Shown: in pieces, positions 7,402 through 15,689 of the stretch
How positions within the stretch are numbered: position 1 is the stretch's first letter
How the letters are laid out: every line of letters begins with the position of its first letter
Source: Synergistaceae bacterium
Lineage (GTDB): Bacteria; Synergistota; Synergistia; Synergistales; Aminobacteriaceae
DNA: 53,803 nucleotides
Direction: 5' to 3'
Assembly: GCA_031274425.1 (NCBI GenBank)
Contig: JAISQE010000158.1
Location: 1-53,803 of the forward strand
The notes under the pieces: generated by a model
The model's input: the letters and a program-made list of their open reading frames with translations, nothing else
Told to the model about the DNA's origin: nothing
Databases searched by the model: none
Program-made: the position numbers and the translations under genes

Positions 7402-8226
7402 TTGCTTCAACCCAAATATCAGCTTCGTTTCAACAGGGACGACATGTGGCAGATGCATCGCCTTCATTTTCACGAAGACGTGGAGATATTGTTGTCCCTG
7501 TCGGGCAGCGGAAATTTTTTTATCGAAGACGAATTTTACCCTTTGCGGCGAGGCGCCCTGTTCCTTCTAAGGGAAGCGACGCTGCACAAAAGCGTCGTGA
7601 ACGATCCCTACAAAAGGTACGTGCTGCACATTTCCCCGGAAACCCTGCAAGAGTTCTCCACCCAGCGGAGCGACCTCGTCGCCTTCACGCAAAAAGTGTC
7701 GGGGCGCAACAAACAATTGAACGATGAGCAGACCCATGCCCTGACGGAGATGTTTCGAGAGTTGGAGGGGCCCTGCGGCTCGTTCTTCTGCGGCGATATC
7801 AAGAGGACCGCTCGTTTGTTGGATTTTTTGATCGCGACTTTCTCGCTGTTCGAGGACGCGGAAACAAACAGCAAAAACAAGAGCACGAATTTCGATTTCG
7901 CGAAAATCGCGCCCCTGATCAAATACATACCGGCCAATATCGCCGAACCGTTGTCTCTCGATAACCTGTCCGCCCACTTTTTCATCGACAAGTACCACAT
8001 GTGTCACATCTTCAAATCCGCCACGGGATTCAGCGTGATGGAGTACATCATCCACTGCCGGGTTCTGAAGGCCAGGGAATTGTTGCGGCAGGGACTGCGC
8101 GTTCAGGAGGTGGGGGAACGGGTCGGGTTCCGGAACAACGCGCATTTCATTCGGACCTTCGGGGCATTGACAGGCACCTCCCCCAAGCGTTACGCAAAAA
8201 AATACCTGCTGGGCGAGAAGGCGTAA
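7402..8226 (+). CDS. AraC-family transcriptional regulator, divergent to the hydroxyglutarate operon
   Basis: This is a 274-residue regulator with an N-terminal cupin-like sensing half and a C-terminal double helix-turn-helix. The cupin half holds HRLHFHEDVEILLSLSG and a glycine-rich RRGALFLL turn. The DNA-binding half holds LSLDNLSAHFFIDKYHMCHIFK and VQEVGERVGFRNNAHFIRTF, near residues 180-265, ending in the typical GTSPKRYAKKY. The start is TTG at 7402, five bases after AAGGTAAG; an in-frame TGA upstream rules out a longer protein. Its divergent position and shared repeats suggest that it controls gctA-hgdB, perhaps responding to glutamate or a pathway acid. The ligand is unknown. Confidence 0.9.
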   Translation: MLQPKYQLRFNRDDMWQMHRLHFHEDVEILLSLSGSGNFFIEDEFYPLRRGALFLLREATLHKSVVNDPYKRYVLHISPETLQEFSTQRSDLVAFTQKVSGRNKQLNDEQTHALTEMFRELEGPCGSFFCGDIKRTARLLDFLIATFSLFEDAETNSKNKSTNFDFAKIAPLIKYIPANIAEPLSLDNLSAHFFIDKYHMCHIFKSATGFSVMEYIIHCRVLKARELLRQGLRVQEVGERVGFRNNAHFIRTFGALTGTSPKRYAKKYLLGEKA

Positions 8227-8295
8227 AGAGCGACGGGGGGTTTACGCAAACGCCCGCCGCCGCCCGGGCTCCGACACGCTTTCGCCAGGCGCGGG

Positions 8296-9198
8296 TCAGC
8301 TCCATATCACCTCGGGATCGATGCGAGCCAGCTCGGAGGAACCGGTGAGGTTCATCGCCCATCGCAGCTCTTCGGTGATGTCCTCCAGAACCCTCCGCAC
8401 GCCGTCCGCGCCGTCCTTCGACAACCCCGCCATGACAGCCCTTCCGACGGAGACGGCGGTCGCCCCCAACGCTAACGCTTTGAACGCGTCCATCCCCCTC
8501 GTGACGCCGCAGTCGACGAAAATCGGTATTTTTTTGCCGACGATCTTTGCGATACGAGGAAGAACCTTCAGCGGCGGCACGGCGTAATCCATCACGCCGC
8601 CGCCGTGATGAGAAACGACGATGCCGCCGGCGCCGGCCTCCATCGCCTTCCCGGCGTCCCGCTCGCTCAGAATCCCCTTGAGAATGAAGGGCAGCTTCGT
8701 GGCCTCGACAAAGCTCTTGATGTCGTTCAAGGTCTTGGGGGCGACGGGGTGCTCCATGGCAAAGCCTTTGTTGTTCTTGCCGCCGAACACATAATCGGTG
8801 TCCATCCCCACCGCGATAGCTCCGCTTTTTTCCGCGTGCTCCAATTTCTTGAAAACAAGATCCAGGTCCGCGTAGGGTTTGATGATTTTGACGGTTTGCG
8901 CGCCTGTGGCGATCAGCGCCTCCAGCTCCGCCTCGCCGCCGATGCCCGTCCACATGACGGCCCCGGCGGCGGCGGCGCCCTTTGCGGTGTCCACCATGCC
9001 GCCTGGGCGGGTTCTGTCCAGGCCGGACAAAGCCGCCACCATCACGGGCGTGGAAAAAGTTTCGCCGAACAGCTCCATTTCGGTCGACGCCTTCACCGCG
9101 TCGATCGTCCGCAACTCCACCAGCAGCGAATCGAAATATTCCCTCGTTATCCTTGCCGAATCCCCCGCGTTGACGGCAACCGACGTCTTTTCGCTCAT
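8296..9198 (-). CDS. FMN-dependent alpha-hydroxy-acid dehydrogenase/oxidase family protein
   Basis: This is a TIM-barrel flavoprotein of the lactate/glycolate oxidase family. I start it at 9198 (MSEKTSVAVN), which has GGAGGACGC upstream, rather than 11 codons earlier; this gives 300 residues. FMN-binding parts are visible: PVMVAALSG, the LKGIL lysine segment, the late FVDCGVTRGMDAFKALALGATAVSVGR and the C-terminal LTG. The active-site motif that normally reads S-N-H-G-G/A-R-Q is here SHHGGGVMD, so the carboxylate-binding arginine is missing while the histidine stays. The substrate is therefore uncertain. It stands alone between two convergent or divergent genes. A role with 2-hydroxyglutarate is tempting but unproven. 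Confidence 0.75.
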   Translation of the reverse strand: MSEKTSVAVNAGDSARITREYFDSLLVELRTIDAVKASTEMELFGETFSTPVMVAALSGLDRTRPGGMVDTAKGAAAAGAVMWTGIGGEAELEALIATGAQTVKIIKPYADLDLVFKKLEHAEKSGAIAVGMDTDYVFGGKNNKGFAMEHPVAPKTLNDIKSFVEATKLPFILKGILSERDAGKAMEAGAGGIVVSHHGGGVMDYAVPPLKVLPRIAKIVGKKIPIFVDCGVTRGMDAFKALALGATAVSVGRAVMAGLSKDGADGVRRVLEDITEELRWAMNLTGSSELARIDPEVIWS

Positions 9199-9254
9199 TT
9201 TGCGTCCTCCGTTTTTTTTATATATTTTCATAATTCGTATCTCTCTTCATGGCT

Positions 9255-9282
9255 ATGCTATTACCGACCGGGAGTTTGTCAA
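9255..9282 (-). promoter_or_regulatory. Promoter of the alpha-hydroxy-acid dehydrogenase gene
   Basis: On the minus strand TTGACA (9282-9277) and TAGCAT (9260-9255) are 16 bases apart. They lie about 55 bases upstream of the start at 9198. The -35 is a perfect consensus. Confidence 0.55.
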
Positions 9283-9414
9283 GTAAAATCCGCAAAAAAT
9301 TATCTCCGCATGGGAGCGTCGACATCGAAGCTTAAGGAAAAGAGCTTGAGGAAACAAGAAAGGCGCGTTCTTTGTGATATAGTTTTTGGAGCATAATGAT
9401 TTGGGAGCAGGCTC

Positions 9415-10644
9415 ATGAAAATTAAAACGTACAATGCGGAAAAGATGGGGCAGAGCAACAAAAAGGTCGTCTTGAACATGATTCGATTTTATCCCGGCAT
9501 CAGTCGCCGTGATCTGGCGGAAGCGGTCGGGCTCGATCCCAGCACGGTCACAAAAATTATACGAGACCTACAAAAGAGAGGTTGGGTCAGAGAGGTGGGC
9601 CTCGATGGACATTTTCATCCGGGACGCCCCGCCATCAAACTGGAAATCGTGAAAGAGGTTGCGATGTCCTTTGTCGTCGAGATGACGGTACAGCGAATTT
9701 GCATGGGGTGGGGGTATCTGGACAACAGCGTGGATAATTTCTCCTCTTTTCGGACGCCCCAGGACAAGTCGGTGGACGTTTATTTTGACTCGCTGGCCGC
9801 GCATCTGGACGCGCAATTCGAAAAAGGCCCTCTGGACAACCTTGTCTCCATCAGCGTGGCCGTGCCCGGTCTCGTGGAGTGGGGCAGCAATATCCTGCGC
9901 AGTATCCCGCGGATGCGGTGGTCCGACGTCGACCTCGAGGCCGAGTTGCGAGGACGCCTCCCCTGGATGGAAACGCGCAAGCTGGATATTTTAACGGTCA
10001 ACGAGGCAAAATTGGGTTTGTTGACGGAAATGGCCTTGAATAAAAGCGTGGCGGGAATGAAAAACGGGATATACCTTTATATCGCGCAGGGAGTTGGCGG
10101 CGCTCTGTTGATCGGCGACGAGCTTTATCACGGAAGCAACAACATCGCGGGCGAGCTTGGACACATGATCGTTTCCCCGAACGGAGCCCCGTGTTATTGC
10201 GGGAACAAAGGGTGTCTCGAAACTTATATTTCCATCGATTCCGTGGTCAAAGCCTACGAAACGCGGTACGCCCCGTTGGAGGGGGACTTTCGCGATCGTT
10301 TCGACACCTTGATGGAGATGGCGCGGGCGAAAGATTCTCAGGCCATGACCATTTTGGACGAGATGGCGGATTATATGGCGATAGGCATCGCCAACCTCGT
10401 CAACATCTACGACCCGGATTTTGTCCTGCTCGGGGGAATGGGGTCTCAGTTTCCCGACGATTTTGTCGAAAGCGTATCCGAACGGGTCTATGGACAATTG
10501 CTGTTGCCCCTCAAGGGGAGGCTTTTGATCTTAAAAGGTTCGATGGACGTGGATTCGTTGACGCTCCGCGGCGCGACTTTGACCGCCATGAACGAGTTCG
10601 TCAGGAAGAGTTTTTCCAACGAAGGGCGAGAACGATTATCATGA
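9415..10644 (+). CDS. ROK-family transcriptional regulator (NagC/XylR type)
   Basis: This 409-residue protein has an N-terminal winged helix-turn-helix (residues about 15-70, including ISRRDLAEAVGLDPSTVTKIIRDLQKRGW) joined to a ROK sugar-kinase fold. The ROK zinc site is intact (GELGHMIVSPNGAPCYCGNKGCLE, near residues 243-267). The catalytic-loop position that reads N-D-A-N in kinases is N-E-A-K here, which suggests a sensor rather than an active kinase. It probably represses or activates carbohydrate or amino-sugar genes, but no such genes are adjacent, so its regulon is unknown. The ATG has GGGAG nine bases upstream. Confidence 0.88.
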   Translation: MKIKTYNAEKMGQSNKKVVLNMIRFYPGISRRDLAEAVGLDPSTVTKIIRDLQKRGWVREVGLDGHFHPGRPAIKLEIVKEVAMSFVVEMTVQRICMGWGYLDNSVDNFSSFRTPQDKSVDVYFDSLAAHLDAQFEKGPLDNLVSISVAVPGLVEWGSNILRSIPRMRWSDVDLEAELRGRLPWMETRKLDILTVNEAKLGLLTEMALNKSVAGMKNGIYLYIAQGVGGALLIGDELYHGSNNIAGELGHMIVSPNGAPCYCGNKGCLETYISIDSVVKAYETRYAPLEGDFRDRFDTLMEMARAKDSQAMTILDEMADYMAIGIANLVNIYDPDFVLLGGMGSQFPDDFVESVSERVYGQLLLPLKGRLLILKGSMDVDSLTLRGATLTAMNEFVRKSFSNEGRERLS

Positions 10645-10662
10645 TTTCAAGACGAGTATAAT
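10634..10662 (+). promoter_or_regulatory. Candidate promoter of the RNase J gene
   Basis: A perfect -10 TATAAT (10657-10662) has only a weak -35 (GATTAT at 10634-10639, 17-base spacing). It overlaps the 3' end of the ROK gene and would give a leader of about 45 bases before 10715. Confidence 0.4.
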
Positions 10663-10714
10663 GTGTGCAGACAAGTTGATTATGCGTATTTATGTCTGGA
10701 GGCAAAGTGTGTAG

Positions 10715-12472
10715 ATGACTACGAAACCACATCGCAGGCGGAGCGCGTCTGAGACGGGCAAAATGAAAACCCCTCAATTGAAGTTTACCTCTCTCGGAGG
10801 GTTGGGGGAAATCGGAAAAAATATGTACGTCATCGAATATGGCGACGATATTGTCGTTATCGATAGTGGACTGATGTTTCCCGACCAGGATCTGCCGGGA
10901 ATCGACTTTATCGTTCCAGATATTTCCTATCTGGAGGCCAATCGGGAAAAGGTGCTGGCCATTCTGCTGACCCACGGACACGAAGATCACACCGGCGGGC
11001 TTCCTTTCGTGCTCCAGCGGCTCAACGTCCCTATCTACGGGACACGTTTGACGCTGGGGTTGGTGGGAAACAAACTGAGCGAGGACATGCCCCTGCTGAA
11101 GCCCCGCATGGAAGAGGTCAAAGCGGGCGACGTGGTGGAGCTCGGCCCTTTCAAGATCCGTTTCATCGCGGTCAGTCACTCGATACCGGACGGAGTCGCG
11201 GTCTCAATCGAGACGCCTTTGGGACGAGTGATACACACGGGCGACTTCAAGCTGGATTCCACGCCCATCGACGGACGCACCACAGATTACGGAGCTTTCG
11301 CCGAGGAGGGGGACAGAGGCGTGCTCTTGCTTCTGTCCGATTCGACGAATGCCGAGCGCAAGGGATTTACTCCCTCGGAACGCGTGATCGGAGGAACGTT
11401 GGACCACCTTTACAGAAACTACAGAACACGGCGCCTCATCATTTCCTCGTTCGCCAGCAACGTCCACCGCATCCAGCAGGTGGTCGACGGGGCGGCGCGC
11501 TTCAATCGCAAAATCGCGTTCCTGGGGCGCAGCATGGTTCGCAACGTGGAGTTGGCAAAAAACTTGGGTTACCTCAGAATCGACGATAAGATGATCCTGC
11601 CCGTGGAGGATATCGGGAAGGTGTCGGAAAATCAGCTGGTGGTCATGACCACGGGCAGCCAGGGAGAGCCTTTTTCCGGTCTCGTCATGATGAGCCGCGG
11701 CGAACACAAACAAATCGCCTTGGGAGAGCGGGACGCGGTTTTTTTGCTGGCCTCGATCATCCCAGGCAATGAAAAACTGGTCAACAACACGATCAATCGT
11801 CTGTTTTCCATAGGCTGCGAGGTTGTTTACGAAGCGGACAAGTTGACGCACGTCTCCGGCCACGCCTCGGCGGAAGAACTCAAGATCGTGCTGAACCTGG
11901 TGCGTCCGCAGTATTTCGTTCCCATTCACGGGGAATATCGGCACTTGGTGCGCCATTCCCAGTTAGCTCAGGACGTGGGAATACCGACTCGGAATATCTT
12001 CGTCATGACCAACGGAGAGGTCCTGACCTTTCAAAAAGGCGCGCGACCGCATACCCGCGACCGCGTGCAGTCCGGCGCCGTGGTGATCGATGGCAACGCC
12101 GTCGGCGAGATCAAGAGCCGCGTCATGAAAGAACGCCGCGAGCTGGCGGAGGACGGCATTATCGTCGTTTCGCTGGCACTCGGAGAGGACGGGGCTCTTT
12201 TGGCCCCCATTGCCGTAGAAAGCCTCGGCTTTTTTACCCAGGACGAAGACAACGATGTTTTGGACGAAATACGGGCCGCCGCCCAAAGGGTGTTGAAGGA
12301 GTTCTCCGGGAACCGCAAAATCGATATCGATGCGGTGAGCAAGGGAATCAAAAATCGCGTCCGCGAGGTCGTCCGGCGCCGCAGCGCCTCTTATGCCGTC
12401 GTGATGCCCCTGATTTCCCTGACGGGAGACAACCGCAGCTCCAAAAACTGGCTCGAAAAAGAATTTTTCTAG
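10715..12472 (+). CDS. rnj: Ribonuclease J (RNase J1/J2 family)
   Basis: This is a metallo-beta-lactamase/beta-CASP ribonuclease with 5'-3' exo- and endonuclease activity in mRNA decay and rRNA maturation. Its 585 residues are slightly longer than most. It has a basic N-terminal tail, then GGLGEIGKN, the zinc motif THGHEDHTGG, SHSIPDG, HTGDFK, the beta-CASP region with SSFASNVHRIQQ, TTGSQGEP and the late HVSGHASAEELK and PIHGEYRHL motifs. The C-terminal domain is present. The nearest ribosome binding site (GGAGG) is 12 bases from the ATG, a long spacing, so a start at codon 17 (MKTPQLKF) is possible. uppP follows after 21 bases. Confidence 0.94.
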   Translation: MTTKPHRRRSASETGKMKTPQLKFTSLGGLGEIGKNMYVIEYGDDIVVIDSGLMFPDQDLPGIDFIVPDISYLEANREKVLAILLTHGHEDHTGGLPFVLQRLNVPIYGTRLTLGLVGNKLSEDMPLLKPRMEEVKAGDVVELGPFKIRFIAVSHSIPDGVAVSIETPLGRVIHTGDFKLDSTPIDGRTTDYGAFAEEGDRGVLLLLSDSTNAERKGFTPSERVIGGTLDHLYRNYRTRRLIISSFASNVHRIQQVVDGAARFNRKIAFLGRSMVRNVELAKNLGYLRIDDKMILPVEDIGKVSENQLVVMTTGSQGEPFSGLVMMSRGEHKQIALGERDAVFLLASIIPGNEKLVNNTINRLFSIGCEVVYEADKLTHVSGHASAEELKIVLNLVRPQYFVPIHGEYRHLVRHSQLAQDVGIPTRNIFVMTNGEVLTFQKGARPHTRDRVQSGAVVIDGNAVGEIKSRVMKERRELAEDGIIVVSLALGEDGALLAPIAVESLGFFTQDEDNDVLDEIRAAAQRVLKEFSGNRKIDIDAVSKGIKNRVREVVRRRSASYAVVMPLISLTGDNRSSKNWLEKEFF

Positions 12473-12493
12473 AAAATAAAGGGGTGGACATAC

Positions 12494-13306
12494 ATGACGC
12501 CTACATGGCAGACGCTGATTCTCGGCGTGGTGCAAGGCGTGACGGAGTTTTTGCCGATCAGCAGCTCGGGGCATTTGGCTCTGCTGCAAACTTTTTTCGA
12601 GATGCCCGCCGGTAATCTTCTCTTGTTTGACCTTATTCTCCATTGCGCCACGGTGTTGGCGATCTTGCTTTTTTTCCGTGAAGAGGTTGCCTTGGTTTTG
12701 GTACAGTGGTGCGGGGGGTTGTTTTCGAAAAAAGCGCGGGACGCGGAGGGCTGGCGTTACGGTTGGCTGCTTCTGGTCGGGACGATGATGACGGCGGTCG
12801 TCGCGTTGCCCCTCAAGGACGTGGTGGAGGAAGCGATGTCCTCTTATTTTGCTGTGGGAGTCGGTCTGCTGGCGACGGCCGGGCTTTTGTGCCTCGTTCC
12901 CCTCGTGCCGGAACGACAAAAAGAGTTGTCCCTCAAAGCGGCGCTGTTTGTCGGGCTCGCCCAAGGACTGGCCGTCTTTCCCGGCCTGTCCAGGTCGGGT
13001 TCTACTTTGGCCGTAGCGTTGTTTATGGGATTGACGGGCCGCGACGCATTCCGTCTGTCCTTTTTGATGTCGATTCCGGCGGTTCTCGGAGCGAGCCTCC
13101 TGGAGACTGCCAACATTCTGCGTCATCCGTCTTTGGCGCTGCCCGACGGTTGTTTTTTGGCTGCGCTCGCCGCGTTTCTGTTGGGTTATCTCTCCTTGGC
13201 GTTTCTGCGCCGATTGGTGTTGTCGGGGAAATGGCCCTATTTCGGGGTTTATTGTTTTCTTCTGGGCGTGGTTGCCGTGGTGTCCGACATTGCGGCCGAT
13301 TTTTAA
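12494..13306 (+). CDS. uppP: Undecaprenyl-diphosphate phosphatase
   Basis: This integral membrane phosphatase (BacA family) recycles undecaprenyl diphosphate, the lipid carrier of peptidoglycan and other surface polymers. At 270 residues it has the normal length, with about eight hydrophobic segments. The two family signatures are present: QGVTEFLPISSSGH (residues 14-27), with the catalytic glutamate and serines, and PGLSRSGST, with the essential arginine. AGGGGTGG lies eight bases before the ATG. It probably belongs to one transcript with rnj, maf, the DUF5693-like gene and csaB, which are all envelope or housekeeping functions. Confidence 0.95.
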   Translation: MTPTWQTLILGVVQGVTEFLPISSSGHLALLQTFFEMPAGNLLLFDLILHCATVLAILLFFREEVALVLVQWCGGLFSKKARDAEGWRYGWLLLVGTMMTAVVALPLKDVVEEAMSSYFAVGVGLLATAGLLCLVPLVPERQKELSLKAALFVGLAQGLAVFPGLSRSGSTLAVALFMGLTGRDAFRLSFLMSIPAVLGASLLETANILRHPSLALPDGCFLAALAAFLLGYLSLAFLRRLVLSGKWPYFGVYCFLLGVVAVVSDIAADF

Positions 13307-13346
13307 AACACGCGGCGTATGGGGGCAAAGAGGGGTTAAAGATAAA

Positions 13347-13946
13347 ATGGGAGATCTCGAGATCATATTGGCATCCGGCAGCCCCAGAAGGCGCGAGCTT
13401 TTGAAGGGTCTGGGTTGGAACTTCCAGGTCCTTGTTCCTGAAATCGACGAGAGCCCCCGCGCCGGCGAGCTCCCGAAGGAACTCTGCGTACGGCTCGCGG
13501 CCACGAAGGCCCATGCCGCCGACAGCGACGAAAACTCTCTGGTCGTCGCCGCCGATACGATCGTGGTGGTGGATGGGGACGTGCTGGGAAAACCGGTGAA
13601 TGAAGACGAGAGCCTGAGGATGATTCGACGCCTTCAGGGACGGGTTCACGAGGTCCTCACGGGGGTGGGGATACGTTGGAAAAAACGGATGTCGACCGGC
13701 TTGGAACGAACTCGGGTGCGTTTTCGCCCACTGGACGACGCTGCCGCTCGCGCCTACGTCGAAACGGGAGAGGGTAGGGATAAAGCGGGAGCTTACGCCA
13801 TTCAGGGTCGGGGATCGCTGCTCGTCTCCTCGATAGAGGGGGATTATTTCAACGTGGTGGGGTTGCCGCTATGCAGACTGGGAACGATGATTGAGGAAAT
13901 GGGCCTGAATTTACCCTGTCAATGGGGAGTGGAGGCTCAGAGATGA
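13347..13946 (+). CDS. maf: Maf-family nucleoside triphosphate pyrophosphatase
   Basis: Maf proteins hydrolyse non-canonical or excess nucleoside triphosphates to monophosphates and have been linked to division arrest. The start at 13347 gives 199 residues beginning MGDLEIILASGSPRRRELL, the classical N-terminal substrate loop; longer readings lack family similarity. Other signatures are the ADTIVV motif with the catalytic aspartate, LGKPVNEDES and the C-terminal YAIQGRGSLLVSSIEGDYFNVVGLPL. The TGA overlaps the ATG of the next gene. Whether the preferred substrate is dTTP/UTP or m7GTP cannot be told from here. Confidence 0.93.
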   Translation: MGDLEIILASGSPRRRELLKGLGWNFQVLVPEIDESPRAGELPKELCVRLAATKAHAADSDENSLVVAADTIVVVDGDVLGKPVNEDESLRMIRRLQGRVHEVLTGVGIRWKKRMSTGLERTRVRFRPLDDAAARAYVETGEGRDKAGAYAIQGRGSLLVSSIEGDYFNVVGLPLCRLGTMIEEMGLNLPCQWGVEAQR

Positions 13947-15673
13947 ATTTTTTGAAAGGCGTTGGGGAATGGCCTTCGCGCGTTTTCGCGGCGGGAGTGA
14001 CGGGCGTCGTTTTGATCTGCTCGGTGTACGGTCTTTTGCCCCGCCTGAAACTGGAACAGGACAATCGAAACGTCGCGATCGTCGTCGACTATCGTGAAAT
14101 GCTTCCCATGGCTCAGGAAGCGGGACTTTCGGCGGAGACCACGCTCGAGTTTTTGAAAAAAAAAGGCGTCGTCGGCTTGATGGTCAAGGAGTACACGGCG
14201 GAGGACGTTCAATACGAAATCGGGCCGGACTTCGAGGGGTTGAAAGCGGGCACGGCAGCGGGCATGCCCATCTTCTATCGCGTCGCTCCGGCGCCGACGT
14301 GGCAGTTGCGCCAGTCCCTCGAAACGACGCGGCAAATTTTATCCGAGTATCCGGGCGTCGTTATCGTCTCGCCTTCCGGTGAAATCGCGCTGGGATATCC
14401 CGACCTTATGCCTCTGGCTTCCCTTTTGAAAGAACACGACGTTTCCGTCGCCCAAACCGAATTTTCCCGCCAACTCGGCGCTTCTCAGCTCAATGGGTTG
14501 GCATTCCCCAGGCTCATCCCTCTGCACAGCGTGACGAATGAGGAATTGCTCGTCCGCAGGATCGACAGGGCGGCCCTGCACGACCGTTTCGTCCGCGCGG
14601 CGGTCGAGCGGTCCGTACGTCTTTTGGTGCTGCGGCCCGCGGCCTCCGGCAACGTGAGTTCTTCCCTCGAAAGTTTCGGGGGGGAGGTGGCGCGCCTGGT
14701 GGAGGATTTGCAGTCTCGCGGCCTCCAGGCAGCTTGGCCTCAGCCGGTATTTGCCCAACGCCCGGGATGGCGCATGAACTGGAGCTCGGCTTTGGCGTGC
14801 TCCATGGTTTTTTTGTTGTCCCTGGGCCGCTACCTGAAACGCATGAAGGGGACGCAAGAGAGAGCTTTGCTTGCCGCGGAATCCGTGTTGTTCGTTGCGT
14901 TTGCCGTAGCGCTCGCGTTGGCCGCGTGGAAAATCGCCGCTTTTGCCCGAGCGCTGGGCGCGTTTTCGGCCGCCTTTGTGACGACGGAGGCCTCGTTGAT
15001 CGTTATGGACGTTACCGCCGCGGACGGCCGGCGTTTTTGGAGAACGCTTCCGGAGGGATTCCTTTTCGCGACCGTAGGGGGGCTCGCTATAGCGGCTCTT
15101 TTCAGCGAACCCATTTATATGCTGCGGCTCAGGACCTTTTCGGGGGTGAAGCTCACGTTGCTGCTGCCCCCGCTGTTGGTGGCGCTGCACGATATGCGCC
15201 GCCGAGTCCACCCCGAGTCCCTGGCGGGGTTCCTTTCACGCCCTCCGCTTTGGGGGGAGTTTTTTCTCGGCCTCGTCCTTTTGGCGCTTCTGGCTTTAGC
15301 CCTTTTTCGCAGCGATAATGTCCAGTTCATCCCCGGCTTCGAGGCCAAGGTCCGCGAAACGCTCGAGCGCTTTTTGATCGCGCGTCCCCGCAATAAAGAA
15401 GTTTTCGTCGGCTATCCCTGTCTTCTGCTTTATACTTTCGCGGTGAACTCCGGACTTTGGGCGCGTTATCGCGAGATCTTCCGCGTGGGGGTGGTGTTGG
15501 GTTTTTCTTCCGTGGTGAATAGCTTTTGCCACTACCACACGCCGTTGTTTTTCATTTTGCTGCGCGAATTTCACGGCCTGTGGGTGGGGGCGATCGTGGG
15601 CGTCCTCGCGGTGTTCGTCGTGAAATACGCCGTTTTACCTCTGTGGCGGAAACTTTGTTTTCTGACGGAGTGA
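13943..15673 (+). CDS. DUF5693-like polytopic membrane protein
   Basis: This 576-residue protein of unknown function starts at the ATG overlapping the maf stop, seven bases after GGAGG. One membrane helix (about residues 12-32) is followed by a soluble domain of roughly 240 residues. That domain has a pattern (NVAIVVDYREM, FLKKKGVVGLMVKEYT, PGVVIVSPSGEIALGYP) reminiscent of a barrel or glycosidase-like fold. Eight or so transmembrane helices follow in the C-terminal half. It lies between maf and the pyruvyl transferase csaB, with which such proteins commonly co-occur. A role in export or modification of a cell-wall polymer is inferred only from this context. Confidence 0.7.
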   Translation: MNFLKGVGEWPSRVFAAGVTGVVLICSVYGLLPRLKLEQDNRNVAIVVDYREMLPMAQEAGLSAETTLEFLKKKGVVGLMVKEYTAEDVQYEIGPDFEGLKAGTAAGMPIFYRVAPAPTWQLRQSLETTRQILSEYPGVVIVSPSGEIALGYPDLMPLASLLKEHDVSVAQTEFSRQLGASQLNGLAFPRLIPLHSVTNEELLVRRIDRAALHDRFVRAAVERSVRLLVLRPAASGNVSSSLESFGGEVARLVEDLQSRGLQAAWPQPVFAQRPGWRMNWSSALACSMVFLLSLGRYLKRMKGTQERALLAAESVLFVAFAVALALAAWKIAAFARALGAFSAAFVTTEASLIVMDVTAADGRRFWRTLPEGFLFATVGGLAIAALFSEPIYMLRLRTFSGVKLTLLLPPLLVALHDMRRRVHPESLAGFLSRPPLWGEFFLGLVLLALLALALFRSDNVQFIPGFEAKVRETLERFLIARPRNKEVFVGYPCLLLYTFAVNSGLWARYREIFRVGVVLGFSSVVNSFCHYHTPLFFILLREFHGLWVGAIVGVLAVFVVKYAVLPLWRKLCFLTE

Positions 15674-15689
15674 CATGCGGAGTGACATG
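15666..15689 (+). repeat. 12-bp tandem duplication creating two csaB starts
   Basis: CGGAGTGACATG occurs twice back to back (15666-15677 and 15678-15689). Each copy carries both a GGAG ribosome binding site and an ATG in the same frame, and the first copy contains the stop of the preceding gene. Confidence 0.9.

Noticed and set aside
8235-8255. Hairpin between the AraC-type gene and the hydroxy-acid dehydrogenase gene
   Set aside because: GGGTTT-ACGC-AAACGCCC can pair only with a mismatch and has no T-tract. It may be a weak convergent terminator but is not listed.
10664-10695. CAGACA/TGTCTG inverted repeat in the RNase J leader as a riboswitch or operator
   Set aside because: Six-base arms with a 19-base loop and no further structure are likely to be chance.
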